From: Paramesorhizobium deserti | Lineage (GTDB): Bacteria > Pseudomonadota > Alphaproteobacteria > Rhizobiales > Rhizobiaceae | Direction of reading: 5' to 3' | Assembly: GCF_001558695.1 (NCBI RefSeq) | Contig: NZ_LNTU01000001.1 | Coordinates: 1,116,001-1,180,000, forward strand | DNA length: 64,000 nt | Shown: positions 1-8,422 of the stretch, one piece after another | Layout of the letters: each line of letters starts with the position of its first letter | Position numbering within the stretch: the stretch's first letter is position 1 | Position numbers and translations under genes: made by a program | The notes under the pieces: model-generated | What the model saw: only the letters and a program-made list of their open reading frames with translations | The model's database searches: none | What the model was told of the DNA's origin: nothing

Positions 1-138
1 GACGCCTGGGGCGGTGTGGCCGCTGTGGACTGGGCGCGGCGTCTTGCAGCCGGTTCCGGCTTTTCGCCCTCGGCCGAGGATTATGTGAAGGTCGCGGCCG
101 TTCTCGACCGCATCTATGGGCGGTCTACGCTCATGTGA
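1..138 (+). CDS. C-terminal end of an unidentified protein (partial, cut by window edge)
   Basis: An open frame enters from the left edge and stops at TGA 136-138, giving 45 residues that end in DRIYGRSTLM. The codon choice is GC-rich like its neighbours, so it is probably the real 3' end of a gene. Too little is visible to name a family. Its last 8 bp overlap the end of the convergent topoisomerase IB gene. Confidence 0.5.
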   Translation, partial: DAWGGVAAVDWARRLAAGSGFSPSAEDYVKVAAVLDRIYGRSTLM

Positions 139-1216
139 TGTGATTGTTCTCCGGGCGTTCGAGCCAGCGCAGCACGATCGCCTCCTCCGGGGGGAACCCC
201 TCCGCCGGCTTGCGCATGCGGCGGCGGATCGCGTCCAGTTCGCGGGCGAGCCGGCCATCCTCCCAGGCGGTCATCACAGAGGGATGGATATAGCACTCGC
301 GGCAGATGGTGCGGGTGTTGCCGAGTTTTGCCGCGACCTGGTCGATGATGCCGTTCATCACCCGAGCGCGCTGGCGTTTCGTCTCCGGCACCTCCGCCTC
401 AGCAAAGAGGCCGGCCGCCCTCACCGTACCGCCCCATGTCCTGAAATGCTTGGAGCTGAAGGGCGTGCCGGCGGCCTCGCGGATATAGTCGTTGACGTCC
501 TGCGATGCCACCGAATGGCGATTTCCGTCATCGTCCAGATATTGGAAAAGCCGCTGGTCCGGCAAATCCTGGAGAGCCCGTATCACCCTTGCGATACGGC
601 GATCGGTGATCCTGAGCTTCCACTCCTTCCCCGATTTGCCGCTGAACTGCAGCCGAAGCGTCGAGCCTTCCAGCTCCACATGCCGCTCGCGCAAGGTGGT
701 GAGGCCGAAGCTGTTGTTTTCCCTGGCATAGGATGGGTTGCCTATGCGGATCATGGCGCGGTCGAGCAGCCAGACTGCCGCGGCAAGCACACGTTCGCGC
801 GGCACGCCATGCCGGCGCAGGTCGCAGTCAATCTGCTCGCGCAGCTTCGGCAGCGACCGGGCAAAGGCGGCGAGGCTCGAAAACTTCACCTCGTCGCGAT
901 AGACGGTCCAGCGGGGGTGGTAGCGATATTGCTTGCGTCCGCGGGCGTCGCGGCCCGTGGCCTGGATATGGCCATTGCTGGCCGGGGAAATCCAGACATC
1001 GGTCCAGGCCGGCGGGATGGCAAGGGCTTTGATGCGCTTCAGCGTCTTCTCGTCGGTCACCTTGCCGCCGTCGGCCCTGATATACCAGAAGCCTTTTCCG
1101 GCGTGCCTGCGCCGGATGCCCGGCTCCATATCGCTGCAATAGACAAGGGAGGCGGCGCGCGCAGCCGCCTCGGCATCCACATATTCATTCTCACCGATTT
1201 CCGTTGCCTTGAGCAC
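131..1216 (-). CDS. DNA topoisomerase IB
   Basis: Eukaryotic/poxvirus-like type IB topoisomerase of 361 residues, which relaxes DNA supercoils through a 3'-phosphotyrosyl intermediate without ATP. The N-terminal recognition domain contains GHIQATGRDARGRKQYRYHP, and the catalytic domain has SFGLTTLR, a KHFRTWGGT block and the nucleophile Tyr309 in CRECYIHPS. An open frame extends upstream to 1345, but GTG at 1216 is preferred: a GGAGG ribosome site lies 5 nt upstream and an EcfG-type promoter at 1252-1276 points at it, so the upstream extension would cover the promoter. It is divergent from the small gene at 1345. Known rhizobial genomes carry such topoisomerases as accessory genes; stress control is inferred from the promoter. 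Confidence 0.92.
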   Translation of the reverse strand: MLKATEIGENEYVDAEAAARAASLVYCSDMEPGIRRRHAGKGFWYIRADGGKVTDEKTLKRIKALAIPPAWTDVWISPASNGHIQATGRDARGRKQYRYHPRWTVYRDEVKFSSLAAFARSLPKLREQIDCDLRRHGVPRERVLAAAVWLLDRAMIRIGNPSYARENNSFGLTTLRERHVELEGSTLRLQFSGKSGKEWKLRITDRRIARVIRALQDLPDQRLFQYLDDDGNRHSVASQDVNDYIREAAGTPFSSKHFRTWGGTVRAAGLFAEAEVPETKRQRARVMNGIIDQVAAKLGNTRTICRECYIHPSVMTAWEDGRLARELDAIRRRMRKPAEGFPPEEAIVLRWLERPENNHIT

Positions 1217-1251
1217 GTAATCCTCCGAAGCTGAAGCTGCCGCAGGAAGCA

Positions 1252-1276
1252 AACGGGAAAGGGTGCGGCGGGTTCC
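1252..1276 (-). promoter_or_regulatory. EcfG-type general stress promoter for topoisomerase IB
   Basis: Read on the minus strand the site is GGAAC (1276-1272), 16 nt, then CGTT (1255-1252). This matches the known alphaproteobacterial EcfG consensus exactly. It lies about 36 nt upstream of the GTG start at 1216. The match is seen directly; activity is inferred. Confidence 0.8.
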
Positions 1277-1291
1277 ATGCCGGCGAAAACG

Positions 1292-1316
1292 GGAACATGG
1301 AAGCCGCCCGCACGTT
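1292..1316 (+). promoter_or_regulatory. EcfG-type general stress promoter for the gene at 1345
   Basis: GGAAC at 1292-1296, 16 nt, CGTT at 1313-1316, followed 28 nt later by ATG 1345 with its ribosome site. It is back to back with the minus-strand site at 1252-1276; the two GGAAC boxes are only 15 bp apart. Confidence 0.8.
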
Positions 1317-1344
1317 GATCCGGCAGCCGAAAGGGGAACCAGCA

Positions 1345-1650
1345 ATGACCGAAATCACACATGAAGAAATCGAGGGGCGGCTGATCGCCCAGCGCGAGGT
1401 GCTGGGCTTCATGCTTGCGATCCTCGCCCGGCGGGAAGGCGCGGGTGATGCGCTCTGGAACGAGCTGGAGGAAAGGGCGACGTTCCAGAACCAGCAGGAA
1501 GATCCCGGCGTTCTGCCGACGCGCGCTTTCGCGGCGGAAGCCGCCATGATGCGCGAATTCAGGTTGATCGTCGACGAGGCCCGGGCGCGTTTCAATGAGG
1601 CCAGAGGGAAAGACCGGAACTATTCGCAGCCGCCCGAATTAGAGGAATAA
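1345..1650 (+). CDS. Small unknown protein, 101 residues, stress-regulated by its promoter
   Basis: No family recognised. The protein begins MTEITHEEIEGRL and is highly charged and probably helical, with alternating Glu/Arg runs and no signal peptide or membrane segment, so it is likely cytosolic. ATG 1345 is chosen over an in-frame ATG at 1297 because AAGGGGAA sits just upstream, and because the EcfG promoter at 1292-1316 would overlap the longer start. It is followed closely by the DUF427 gene and probably shares its transcript. Confidence 0.75.
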   Translation: MTEITHEEIEGRLIAQREVLGFMLAILARREGAGDALWNELEERATFQNQQEDPGVLPTRAFAAEAAMMREFRLIVDEARARFNEARGKDRNYSQPPELEE

Positions 1651-1679
1651 CGGCGCCGGCAACAATGGAGGGCCGCAAG

Positions 1680-2030
1680 ATGACAGATCCCCAAACGACG
1701 GACAGAATGACGATAAGGGCCCATCAGGGACCGGTCACGGTGCGCTTTCTCGACGTGGTCGTCGCCTCGACGGAGCGGGCAAGGGAATTGTATGAACCCG
1801 GTCACGATCCGGTGCTCTACATCCCCTTCGAGGACGTCTATTTCGTCTATATGCAGAAAACGGACAAGCGGACGGAATGTCCGCGAAAAGGCATCGCCAG
1901 CTATTGGCGGATTGTCGGGCAAGGGCAGGCCGCCGAGAATGCGGTCTGGACCTATGACGATCCCAATCCAGCCGTCGCTTCGCTGAAGGGCCATGCGGCA
2001 TTCGACCCCAAGCAGGTGAGTTTCGAGTGA
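1680..2030 (+). CDS. DUF427 domain protein
   Basis: 116-residue DUF427 protein. Family features visible are the VTVRFLDVVVASTERA strand near the start, the DPVLYIPFEDV stretch and a central SYWRI with the tryptophan typical of the fold. The biochemical function of DUF427 is not established. ATG 1680 is preferred to ATG 1665 because GGAGGG (1667-1672) is 7 nt upstream and overlaps the earlier codon. It lies between two small genes on the same strand and is probably co-transcribed with them from the promoter at 1292. A GGAAC motif just upstream has no matching downstream box. Confidence 0.85.
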   Translation: MTDPQTTDRMTIRAHQGPVTVRFLDVVVASTERARELYEPGHDPVLYIPFEDVYFVYMQKTDKRTECPRKGIASYWRIVGQGQAAENAVWTYDDPNPAVASLKGHAAFDPKQVSFE

Positions 2031-2050
2031 GCTGACGGAGGGAGACGATC

Positions 2051-2206
2051 ATGCCTGAAAACTTCCTGTGGTTCCTCATCGTGGCGGGCGGCCCCGTTCT
2101 TCTCGGCGCACTGATCGCCTATGGGATGATGAAGGCCCGAAGGCTGCGGAGGGACGAGCGGGAAGCCCGTGATCAGGCAACACGGAAATTATACGGTGAT
2201 GAGTAG
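2051..2206 (+). CDS. Small single-span membrane protein (51 residues)
   Basis: ATG 2051 follows a strong GGAGGGAG ribosome site and opens a 51-codon gene ending at TAG 2204-2206. The product has one hydrophobic helix (about residues 5-25, FLWFLIVAGGPVLLGALIA) followed by a basic cytoplasmic tail rich in Arg and ending TRKLYGDE. Such short proteins occur in rhizobial genomes; function is unknown. It starts 20 nt after DUF427 and is probably the last gene of that operon. Confidence 0.7.
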   Translation: MPENFLWFLIVAGGPVLLGALIAYGMMKARRLRRDEREARDQATRKLYGDE

Positions 2207-2245
2207 CATCCGACTTCGCCTTTGATGGGTCTTGTTGCCCATCGC

Positions 2246-2575
2246 TCACATCTGCAGGGATTTCACCACATCGGGATCAATTCTGCCCTGGAGGATTTTA
2301 CGCGGGCCCTCAGTCGGAAAAGCGCCGCTTTCGTTCTCGATCACGGTATAGAGCTTGTCGTCCCGAAAGGCGCTCCAGGTCCGGGTCGAGGCATCGTCGC
2401 TCAGCTTGGCGCCGATATCGAGAAAATCGCGTTCTGCCTCAGAAGCGACGAGCCGCGCATCCGCCGGGGATCGCGCCCGCACGACGACTTCGCCCTGATA
2501 AGGCGAATTGTCCCAGCGCGGATCGTTCGCCTCCGCGATCGGGACCAGCCGGAAAATCTTCAACTGTTCCATCAT
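2246..2575 (-). CDS. Conserved small protein, 109 residues, function unknown
   Basis: Begins MMEQLKIFRLVPIAE and includes DPRWDNSPYQGEVVVRARSP, a pattern suggesting a compact alpha/beta protein that could bind a ligand; no family name can be given with confidence. No signal peptide or membrane segment is seen. The ribosome site is weak. A perfect EcfG-type promoter at 2623-2647, inside the 3' end of the upstream udgX gene, drives it independently, so membership of the general stress regulon is inferred. Confidence 0.75.
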   Translation of the reverse strand: MMEQLKIFRLVPIAEANDPRWDNSPYQGEVVVRARSPADARLVASEAERDFLDIGAKLSDDASTRTWSAFRDDKLYTVIENESGAFPTEGPRKILQGRIDPDVVKSLQM

Positions 2576-2620
2576 TCATATCCGATGCTGAAATGAATGG
2601 CCGCATGGACGGCCGCATAT

Positions 2621-3310
2621 TCAACGGCGTCCCGCACCGTTTGTTCCGGTGTTCCGCCTGCTCTCCTTCGCGGCTTCATGCACGAATTGCGCGGCCGTCC
2701 GGAGGTCGCGGACGAACAGCTCGCGCTGAAGGGCCATGTCGTCGCGCACGCGCAGGAGATAGGAGGGATGGACGGTGAGGAGCAGGGCATATTCCTCATC
2801 GAAAGGAAGGATGGTGCCCCTGTCGCGCATGACCTTGAACTTGCGCGGGGCGATCGAATTGGCCGCCGTGGCGCCCAGGGCGACGATCAGGTGCGGGCGG
2901 ACGAGATCCAGCTCGCCATTGAGCCACCATCGGCAGGCCTGGACCTCGCCGGCGTTGGGACGCTGGTGCATGCGACGCTTGCCTCTGAGCCGAAACTTGA
3001 AGTGCTTGACCGCATTGGTGACATAGCACTCGGACCTGTCGATGCCTGCTTCTTCCAGGCATTTGTTGAAGATGTTGCCGGCAGGCCCGACGAAGGGAGC
3101 GCCGGCGATATCCTCCTTGTCGCCCGGCTGCTCCCCGATGAAGAAAAGCGACGCATCGGTCATTCCCTCCCCGAAGACCGTCTGGGTCGCATTCTCGTAG
3201 AGATCGCAACGCGTGCAATGCTCCGCCTGGCGTGAGAGTTTCCGGAGTTTTTCTTCGCGCGTCCCATCATGCAGCTGATCGGCCGCGCTTATCGTTTCCG
3301 TGTCGAGCAA
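2621..3310 (-). CDS. udgX: UdgX-type uracil-DNA glycosylase / uracil-DNA crosslinking protein
   Basis: 229-residue protein of the family 4-like uracil-DNA glycosylase group. An iron-sulphur site is suggested by Cys32-x2-Cys35 with later Cys96 and Cys126. Motif A reads GEQPGDKEDIAG (59-70) and the motif B His is in HPSYLLR (181-187). Between Cys96 and Cys126 is the loop KRRMH (111-115), a close match to the KRRIH loop that defines UdgX; in the mycobacterial protein that His forms a covalent bond to uracil-containing DNA. The start is TTG 3310 with AAGGGAA 6 nt upstream, a less certain choice. It sits among stress genes but has no EcfG site of its own. Confidence 0.88.
   Translation of the reverse strand: MLDTETISAADQLHDGTREEKLRKLSRQAEHCTRCDLYENATQTVFGEGMTDASLFFIGEQPGDKEDIAGAPFVGPAGNIFNKCLEEAGIDRSECYVTNAVKHFKFRLRGKRRMHQRPNAGEVQACRWWLNGELDLVRPHLIVALGATAANSIAPRKFKVMRDRGTILPFDEEYALLLTVHPSYLLRVRDDMALQRELFVRDLRTAAQFVHEAAKESRRNTGTNGAGRR
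2623..2647 (-). promoter_or_regulatory. EcfG-type promoter inside the end of udgX
   Basis: On the minus strand GGAAC (2647-2643), 16 nt, CGTT (2626-2623), an exact consensus match. It overlaps the last codons of the udgX gene and sits 48 nt upstream of ATG 2575. Confidence 0.75.
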
Positions 3311-3419
3311 GATCGTTCCCTTCGAACGGAAGGCAGACCACGCCAGGGATCGAAATCCCTGACGCGGCCCCCCGAACGGATCAAACCTTCCTTAGAAGCT
3401 TGGTCGTTCTATGAGGCCC

Positions 3420-4031
3420 TTATTGGGCCGAGGGGTTCGGTGTCGTCGGTGCCGGTGCCGGTGCGGCAGGGCTACTCTCCTCGGGAGTATTGCCGGGCAT
3501 AGTTTCGTCCTGCTGGTTCTTGTTTGCCTTATCAGGATCGGCGATGCCGCCGGTGAACATCTCCGACCGTTCAAAGGCCGGCGCCTGTTCCAGCTGTTCC
3601 TTCGTTACCTTGGCGACGAACCAGCGATCTCCATCGCCCTGCGTGGCCAGATCAAGTCGATCAAAGCCTACGGCGACATTCTTCTCGCCAATGCCGAGGA
3701 ACCCCCCGACACCGATAACAACGGCCTCAGCGACGCCGTTCTGGCCGATGATGATATCGTTGATATTGCCGATCCTCTGAGCGTCGTTTTCAGGTCCGGC
3801 AAAAACGCCGGTTCCGATCACGCCTGATGCCAGCACCTGGCCTTCAACCGCTGAGAAGTTCTGGTTGGGATCAACCTTGGGCGCTACCTCGGGCGGATAC
3901 TGGAAAACCTCCCTGGTTTGTGCCGGCGGTTCCGGTTGAGCCTGGGGCGTCAGTGTGTCGGTGCTCTGGGCAAAGGATACTGTCGACAGCATCGCGATAG
4001 CCGCTGCACTTCCCAAAAGTTTCGTAAGCAT
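3420..4031 (-). CDS. Secreted PRC-barrel domain protein
   Basis: 203 residues with a Sec signal peptide (about 1-21, cleaved after SFA) and a PRC-barrel-like domain around residues 62-145 that includes IGNINDIIIG and VGGFLGIGEKNVAV. The C-terminal 40 residues are low complexity, rich in Pro, Ala and Thr. Probably periplasmic. PRC-barrel proteins are common in rhizobial stress regulons but their activity is not defined. ATG 4031 has AAGGAG 7 nt upstream. The EcfG site at 4087-4112 points at this gene, which is divergent from the small gene at 4255. Confidence 0.88.
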   Translation of the reverse strand: MLTKLLGSAAAIAMLSTVSFAQSTDTLTPQAQPEPPAQTREVFQYPPEVAPKVDPNQNFSAVEGQVLASGVIGTGVFAGPENDAQRIGNINDIIIGQNGVAEAVVIGVGGFLGIGEKNVAVGFDRLDLATQGDGDRWFVAKVTKEQLEQAPAFERSEMFTGGIADPDKANKNQQDETMPGNTPEESSPAAPAPAPTTPNPSAQ

Positions 4032-4086
4032 GGCAAGTCTCCTTTCCTCGGTCTCAGACCAAAGCCTTCAATTCATGCGCCTTGGT

Positions 4087-4112
4087 AACGAAACAGACCT
4101 GCCAAACGTTCC
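4087..4112 (-). promoter_or_regulatory. EcfG-type promoter for the PRC-barrel gene
   Basis: Minus strand GGAAC (4112-4108), 17 nt, CGTT (4090-4087). It lies 56 nt upstream of ATG 4031. It forms a divergent pair with the plus-strand site at 4148-4172. Confidence 0.78.
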
Positions 4113-4147
4113 CCGAAATATTCCTCGTTCGTTTGGATGAATTAACC

Positions 4148-4172
4148 GGAACTTTGCCGGACGCAGGGGGTT
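4148..4172 (+). promoter_or_regulatory. EcfG-type promoter for the gene at 4255
   Basis: GGAAC 4148-4152, 16 nt, GGTT 4169-4172. The only deviation from the strict consensus is G for C in the first base of the -10 element, a substitution tolerated in known EcfG sites. Confidence 0.68.
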
Positions 4173-4254
4173 AGACAGCCGTCATAAGAAGTTCAGAAAA
4201 GCAGGACCGGCGCCGGTTGCCAGCGATCGACGAGACCGCCCTTGAGGAGCCATC

Positions 4255-4898
<644 letters not shown>

Positions 4899-4934
4899 CC
4901 GCCGGCCCTCCGGGATCTGGAACGGAGCCCGGCT

Positions 4935-6374
4935 TCAGCCGGCTACCGTATATGCATTGCTTTCCGCGCGTCCCACATCCCGCATCATTCTTGAAAAGCC
5001 GTAGGGCGCCTTTCTCAGCGCTTCAAGGAATGTGGTCTGCCACCAGTGCGCATCGTTGCTGCATATCCGATCGAGCAGCCTGCGATGCCGTTCCCTGCGC
5101 TCCTGTAGCGGCATGGTGACCGCCCGCTTCATCGCGGCGGCGATTTCGCCCGCATCATAGGGGTTGACGACGAGCGCTTCCCGCAGCTGTTCGGCGGCAC
5201 CTGCAAATTTCGACAGGATAAGGACGCCGGGATCACCGGGGTCCTGCGCCGCGACATATTCCTTCGCCACCAGATTCATGCCGTCACGCAACGGCGTTAT
5301 CAGCCCGATGCGGCTGGCGCGGAAAAGGCAGGCGAGCTTGTCGCGCGGAATGCTGCGATTGATATATTGGACGGGAGACCAGTTGAACTCGGCATATTTC
5401 CCGTTGACCGCTCCCGCCAGTTGCTCCAGTTCGGCCTTTATCTCGGTATAGGCCGGAACAGCCTCCCGCGAGGGAGAGGCAATCTGGAGATATTCCGCAC
5501 ATCCCCGATACTCGGGATAGATGTTCAGGAATTCCAGGAAGGCCCGGGTGCGCTCGATAAGCCCCTTCGAATAATCGAGCCGGTCGGCGGAGATCATCTG
5601 GACGCGTCCCAGCACGTCACGCCGCATTCGCTCCAGCTCCACCGCGTCATCGATCTTCTCCGCCATTTCGCAGAATTGCGCCACATCGATGCCGATGGGG
5701 AATGCGCCTATCCTGATGGTGCGGCCGGAAGTCCTGACGAGATCGTCGGAAATGAACTCCACATCGGAATTCTCCACGAGATAATAGCGGAAATTTTCCA
5801 AATCCCTTTCGGTTTGAAAGCCGATCAGATCGAATTCCAGAAGACAGTTGCGCAGCCATTCGTGCCGCGGAACGGCGGAGAAGATTTCGGCGGAGGGAAA
5901 AGGAATGTGGAGGAAAAAACCGATCTTGTGATTGCTCCCAAGCCTGCGCAATTCGCGGGCGACGCCGATCAGATGATAATCGTGAACCCATATGAGGTCA
6001 TCATCCCTGAGTTCAGGAAAGGCGATCTCGGCGAACCGCCTGTTGACGGCGGCATAGGCTTGGGCAAAATCCTCGCTGAACTCTATGAGATCAAGGCGGT
6101 AGTGGAAGGAAGGCCACAGAACGCAGTTCGAAAAGCCGAGATAGTAGTTCTCGTGTTCCTGTTTCGTCAGCGAGAAGGTGAGCGTCGTTACTGTCTTATG
6201 ATTCCTGCGCCGGGGTGGCGGATAATCGCCATTGCCGCTGACGCAGCCATTCCATCCCACCCACAAGCCTTCACCCCGCCTCAGCGCATCGGCTATTCCG
6301 ACTGCAAGCCCCCCTATCTGTGTTTTCTCGCCGATTTCGGCGACACGATTGGATATGATGACCAGACGCTCCAC
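4935..6374 (-). CDS. otsA: Trehalose-6-phosphate synthase (GT20)
   Basis: Transfers glucose from UDP-glucose to glucose-6-phosphate, the first step of trehalose synthesis, in the cytoplasm. The protein is about 479 residues, normal for OtsA. Visible family blocks are LVIISNRVAE at the N-terminus, LIWVHDYHLIG, RIGAFPIGID, SADRLDYSKGL and the nucleotide-sugar block LRDGMNLVAKEY. The family normally starts just before LVIISNR, so GTG 6374 is chosen; an upstream TTG at 6401 in the same frame is possible. No trehalose-6-phosphate phosphatase (otsB) is in the window. A loose EcfG-type site lies at 6410-6435; trehalose synthesis under general stress control is known in Rhizobium. Confidence 0.93.
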   Translation of the reverse strand: MERLVIISNRVAEIGEKTQIGGLAVGIADALRRGEGLWVGWNGCVSGNGDYPPPRRRNHKTVTTLTFSLTKQEHENYYLGFSNCVLWPSFHYRLDLIEFSEDFAQAYAAVNRRFAEIAFPELRDDDLIWVHDYHLIGVARELRRLGSNHKIGFFLHIPFPSAEIFSAVPRHEWLRNCLLEFDLIGFQTERDLENFRYYLVENSDVEFISDDLVRTSGRTIRIGAFPIGIDVAQFCEMAEKIDDAVELERMRRDVLGRVQMISADRLDYSKGLIERTRAFLEFLNIYPEYRGCAEYLQIASPSREAVPAYTEIKAELEQLAGAVNGKYAEFNWSPVQYINRSIPRDKLACLFRASRIGLITPLRDGMNLVAKEYVAAQDPGDPGVLILSKFAGAAEQLREALVVNPYDAGEIAAAMKRAVTMPLQERRERHRRLLDRICSNDAHWWQTTFLEALRKAPYGFSRMMRDVGRAESNAYTVAG

Positions 6375-6409
6375 GACAGCTTCTTCCCAATAGACCCTCA
6401 AGGTCGATT

Positions 6410-6435
6410 AACTCTTCGCAGGCCAAAGCAGTTCC
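6410..6435 (-). promoter_or_regulatory. Loose EcfG-type promoter for otsA
   Basis: Minus strand GGAAC (6435-6431), 17 nt, AGTT (6413-6410). The GTT core and GGAAC are intact, but the first -10 base is A. It lies 36 nt upstream of GTG 6374. Confidence 0.5.
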
Positions 6436-6499
6436 GGAGGAAAGAAGAAAAACATCCGCTCCGGCGGCGAAGAACCCCGCCGATCCGGTCGGGCATCGC

Positions 6500-7228
6500 T
6501 CAACGGGCGCCGAGGATCATCTCGCGCAACCAGCGCAGCAGCAGAAAATCATAGGCCTGCTGGCATTCGGGAGTGCTGAGGGCGTGATCCGCGCCCTCTA
6601 TCACACGGGAGGTGAGAGAGCGGGCATAGAGAAAGGCTGCCCGATAGCTGGCGATGACGGTGAAGGGAATGATCTCGTCATTTTCCGACGAGACGATCAG
6701 GACGTCGCCCTTGAACGAGTGGCAGTTGCGCAGCGCCCTGTTTTCTTCGGCCGGGATCACCGACGACCGGTAGCGCGCGAGATCCTCCCGGTTCAGCAAT
6801 GCCTTGGGCACATCCCAGTTCTGGTCCCTGTAGAGGGCCGGCACCCGCAGGGCCAGCCAGCGGACCGGCCGCTGCGATGTCAGAATGGAGGCGAGATAGC
6901 CGCCGTAGCTGCTGCCCACGACGGCAATCGAATCCGGGTCGACGGACGGGTGCGACGCCAGCACGTCGTAGGCGGCAAGGACATCGCTGAGATTATCGCT
7001 CCTCGTCACCGATCGGAGCTGGGAACGCGTGCCGGCATGGCCGCGCATGTCGAAGGTGAAGCAGATGCAGCCGAGGGCCGCTATATCCTGCGCGCGTTCC
7101 ATGTCGCGCTCCTGGCTGCCGGCCCAGCCGTGCAGGAAAAGAACACCGGGCGTTCCCGTCTTCGGCAGGGCGAATGTTCCAAGAATTTCCTCGTGGTTCA
7201 CTCCTATCGAGACCTGTCTGCTAAACAT
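6500..7228 (-). CDS. Alpha/beta hydrolase
   Basis: 242-residue serine hydrolase of the dienelactone hydrolase/prolyl-oligopeptidase-like type. The predicted triad is Ser107 in GSSYGG, Asp184 in SENDEIIP and His215 in GADHAL; an oxyanion-side HGWAG motif is at 33-37. No signal peptide, so cytoplasmic. The substrate is unknown. Its start overlaps the last 8 bases of the DUF3182 gene, so the two are probably translationally coupled and work in one pathway. Confidence 0.85.
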   Translation of the reverse strand: MFSRQVSIGVNHEEILGTFALPKTGTPGVLFLHGWAGSQERDMERAQDIAALGCICFTFDMRGHAGTRSQLRSVTRSDNLSDVLAAYDVLASHPSVDPDSIAVVGSSYGGYLASILTSQRPVRWLALRVPALYRDQNWDVPKALLNREDLARYRSSVIPAEENRALRNCHSFKGDVLIVSSENDEIIPFTVIASYRAAFLYARSLTSRVIEGADHALSTPECQQAYDFLLLRWLREMILGAR

Positions 7229-8312
7229 GATATCGTGCCTCCAATCTTGCGTATTTCGTCATTGGTCCTTCCTGTGGATCCTCTCCCGCAAAGCAAATGA
7301 GATCGGCCCGGGTGGAGGGCTCCGTGCGTCCGTACACCTCATATGAAGAGGCCTCCACGGCGGCGAGCGACGGGGTCTCCTTCAATGCCTCGAGGGCAAG
7401 CAGTTCGGCGCTTGTCGCTCCACCCAAACGCCAGGATTGTTCCAGAACGCCTATTTTCCGTTTGCCGCGGCTGTCCGTCCCAACGAGGACGTCGTAATTC
7501 TTCCGCGAGGCAACGAGCTGCAGAACATCCTGTGCGAGGTCGTCATAGAGCTTTCCCGCCCTGACGATGCGTTTGGCCGCCGCATCCTTCAGCCAATCCG
7601 TCAAATCGGACCAGTTGCCGCGAACCGCGCAGAAGCGCGTCCCGCCATAGGCGGGCCGATTGCGGTTGTCGGTGGTCGTCCTCTGGGTGCCGAAATAGGA
7701 AATGCTGATATCGTCGATGACGACCTGGCCAACGCTATAGGTCGTGACCTCCTCCATGTCCTCCTCGACCACATAACCGCCCGTCAGCTTTGTCGGCTCC
7801 AGAAGATCGACGAAGCCATGGAGGGTTTTCTTGTCGGCGATCACGGTCTGACCGTGGCCTCCATCGGCCAGCGCCGACTTGATCCTGACGCGCCCTTTGG
7901 ACAGCAAATGCTCGGCCGCGCGGATCAGGTCTTTCGCGGTGAAGACGGAGAAGCCCTCCAACACGATCCCTTGAACCCGATCGCAAAACTCGTTCCGCCA
8001 GCTCTCCGGCGCGTGGGTGGCGTCGGCCGCCAGCGGATGGGTGATGACCTTTGTCGCCATGAAGGCGTGCGGCACGATACCGCCGAACAGATCATGGCAA
8101 CCGAAAACGGCCTCCCGGCCGATGCATTCTTCGAGCGCTATGGTCTCGAGCGGGACGTAATAGCAATCGGCCATCATTCCGAACGCGGCCGGGGAAGCCG
8201 CCTCCAGAAAAGCGCAGCCCTTTATTTCGGCGATCCTGCGGCCAAGACTCACCAGGGTTGCAAGCTTGTGAGGCGATTGATCGCCCGCATGGGAAAGAAC
8301 GACGTTCTTCAT
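7221..8312 (-). CDS. DUF3182 protein, probable ATP-grasp ligase
   Basis: 363-residue DUF3182 family protein. The middle resembles an ATP-grasp fold: a basic strand and glycine-rich loop RIKSALADGGHGQ (143-155), the acidic strand GGYVVEEDMEE (178-188) and a following SVGQVVIDD strand. This suggests ATP-dependent carboxylate-amine or similar ligation; the assignment to ATP-grasp is by motif reading and family knowledge, and no substrate is known. ATG 8312 has GGAG 5 nt upstream and is preferred to a farther upstream start. It overlaps the hydrolase gene by 8 bp. No EcfG site was found in front of it. Confidence 0.82.
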   Translation of the reverse strand: MKNVVLSHAGDQSPHKLATLVSLGRRIAEIKGCAFLEAASPAAFGMMADCYYVPLETIALEECIGREAVFGCHDLFGGIVPHAFMATKVITHPLAADATHAPESWRNEFCDRVQGIVLEGFSVFTAKDLIRAAEHLLSKGRVRIKSALADGGHGQTVIADKKTLHGFVDLLEPTKLTGGYVVEEDMEEVTTYSVGQVVIDDISISYFGTQRTTTDNRNRPAYGGTRFCAVRGNWSDLTDWLKDAAAKRIVRAGKLYDDLAQDVLQLVASRKNYDVLVGTDSRGKRKIGVLEQSWRLGGATSAELLALEALKETPSLAAVEASSYEVYGRTEPSTRADLICFAGEDPQEGPMTKYARLEARYHV

Positions 8313-8422
8313 GGCAGCTCCATGGGCCGTTGCTAAGCGCATGACTCACAAGTGGATTGCGGTGCGTTTGTTCCCTTCGTCGCCGATGGCGGCACCCACG
8401 CCCAGGTGGATTTGCAGATCGA

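Noticed and set aside
116-1234. A 372-codon plus-strand open frame opposite topoisomerase IB
   Set aside because: The minus strand encodes a full topoisomerase IB with catalytic residues; the opposite frame is a GC-rich shadow without recognisable domains or a ribosome site.
1608-1640. GGAAC upstream of the DUF427 gene as another EcfG promoter
   Set aside because: No GTT core occurs 16-18 nt downstream; the gene is more likely read from the promoter at 1292.
8341-8380. GTTCC before the DUF3182 gene as a minus-strand EcfG site
   Set aside because: No AAC core is found 16-18 nt away; the operon is left without an assigned promoter.
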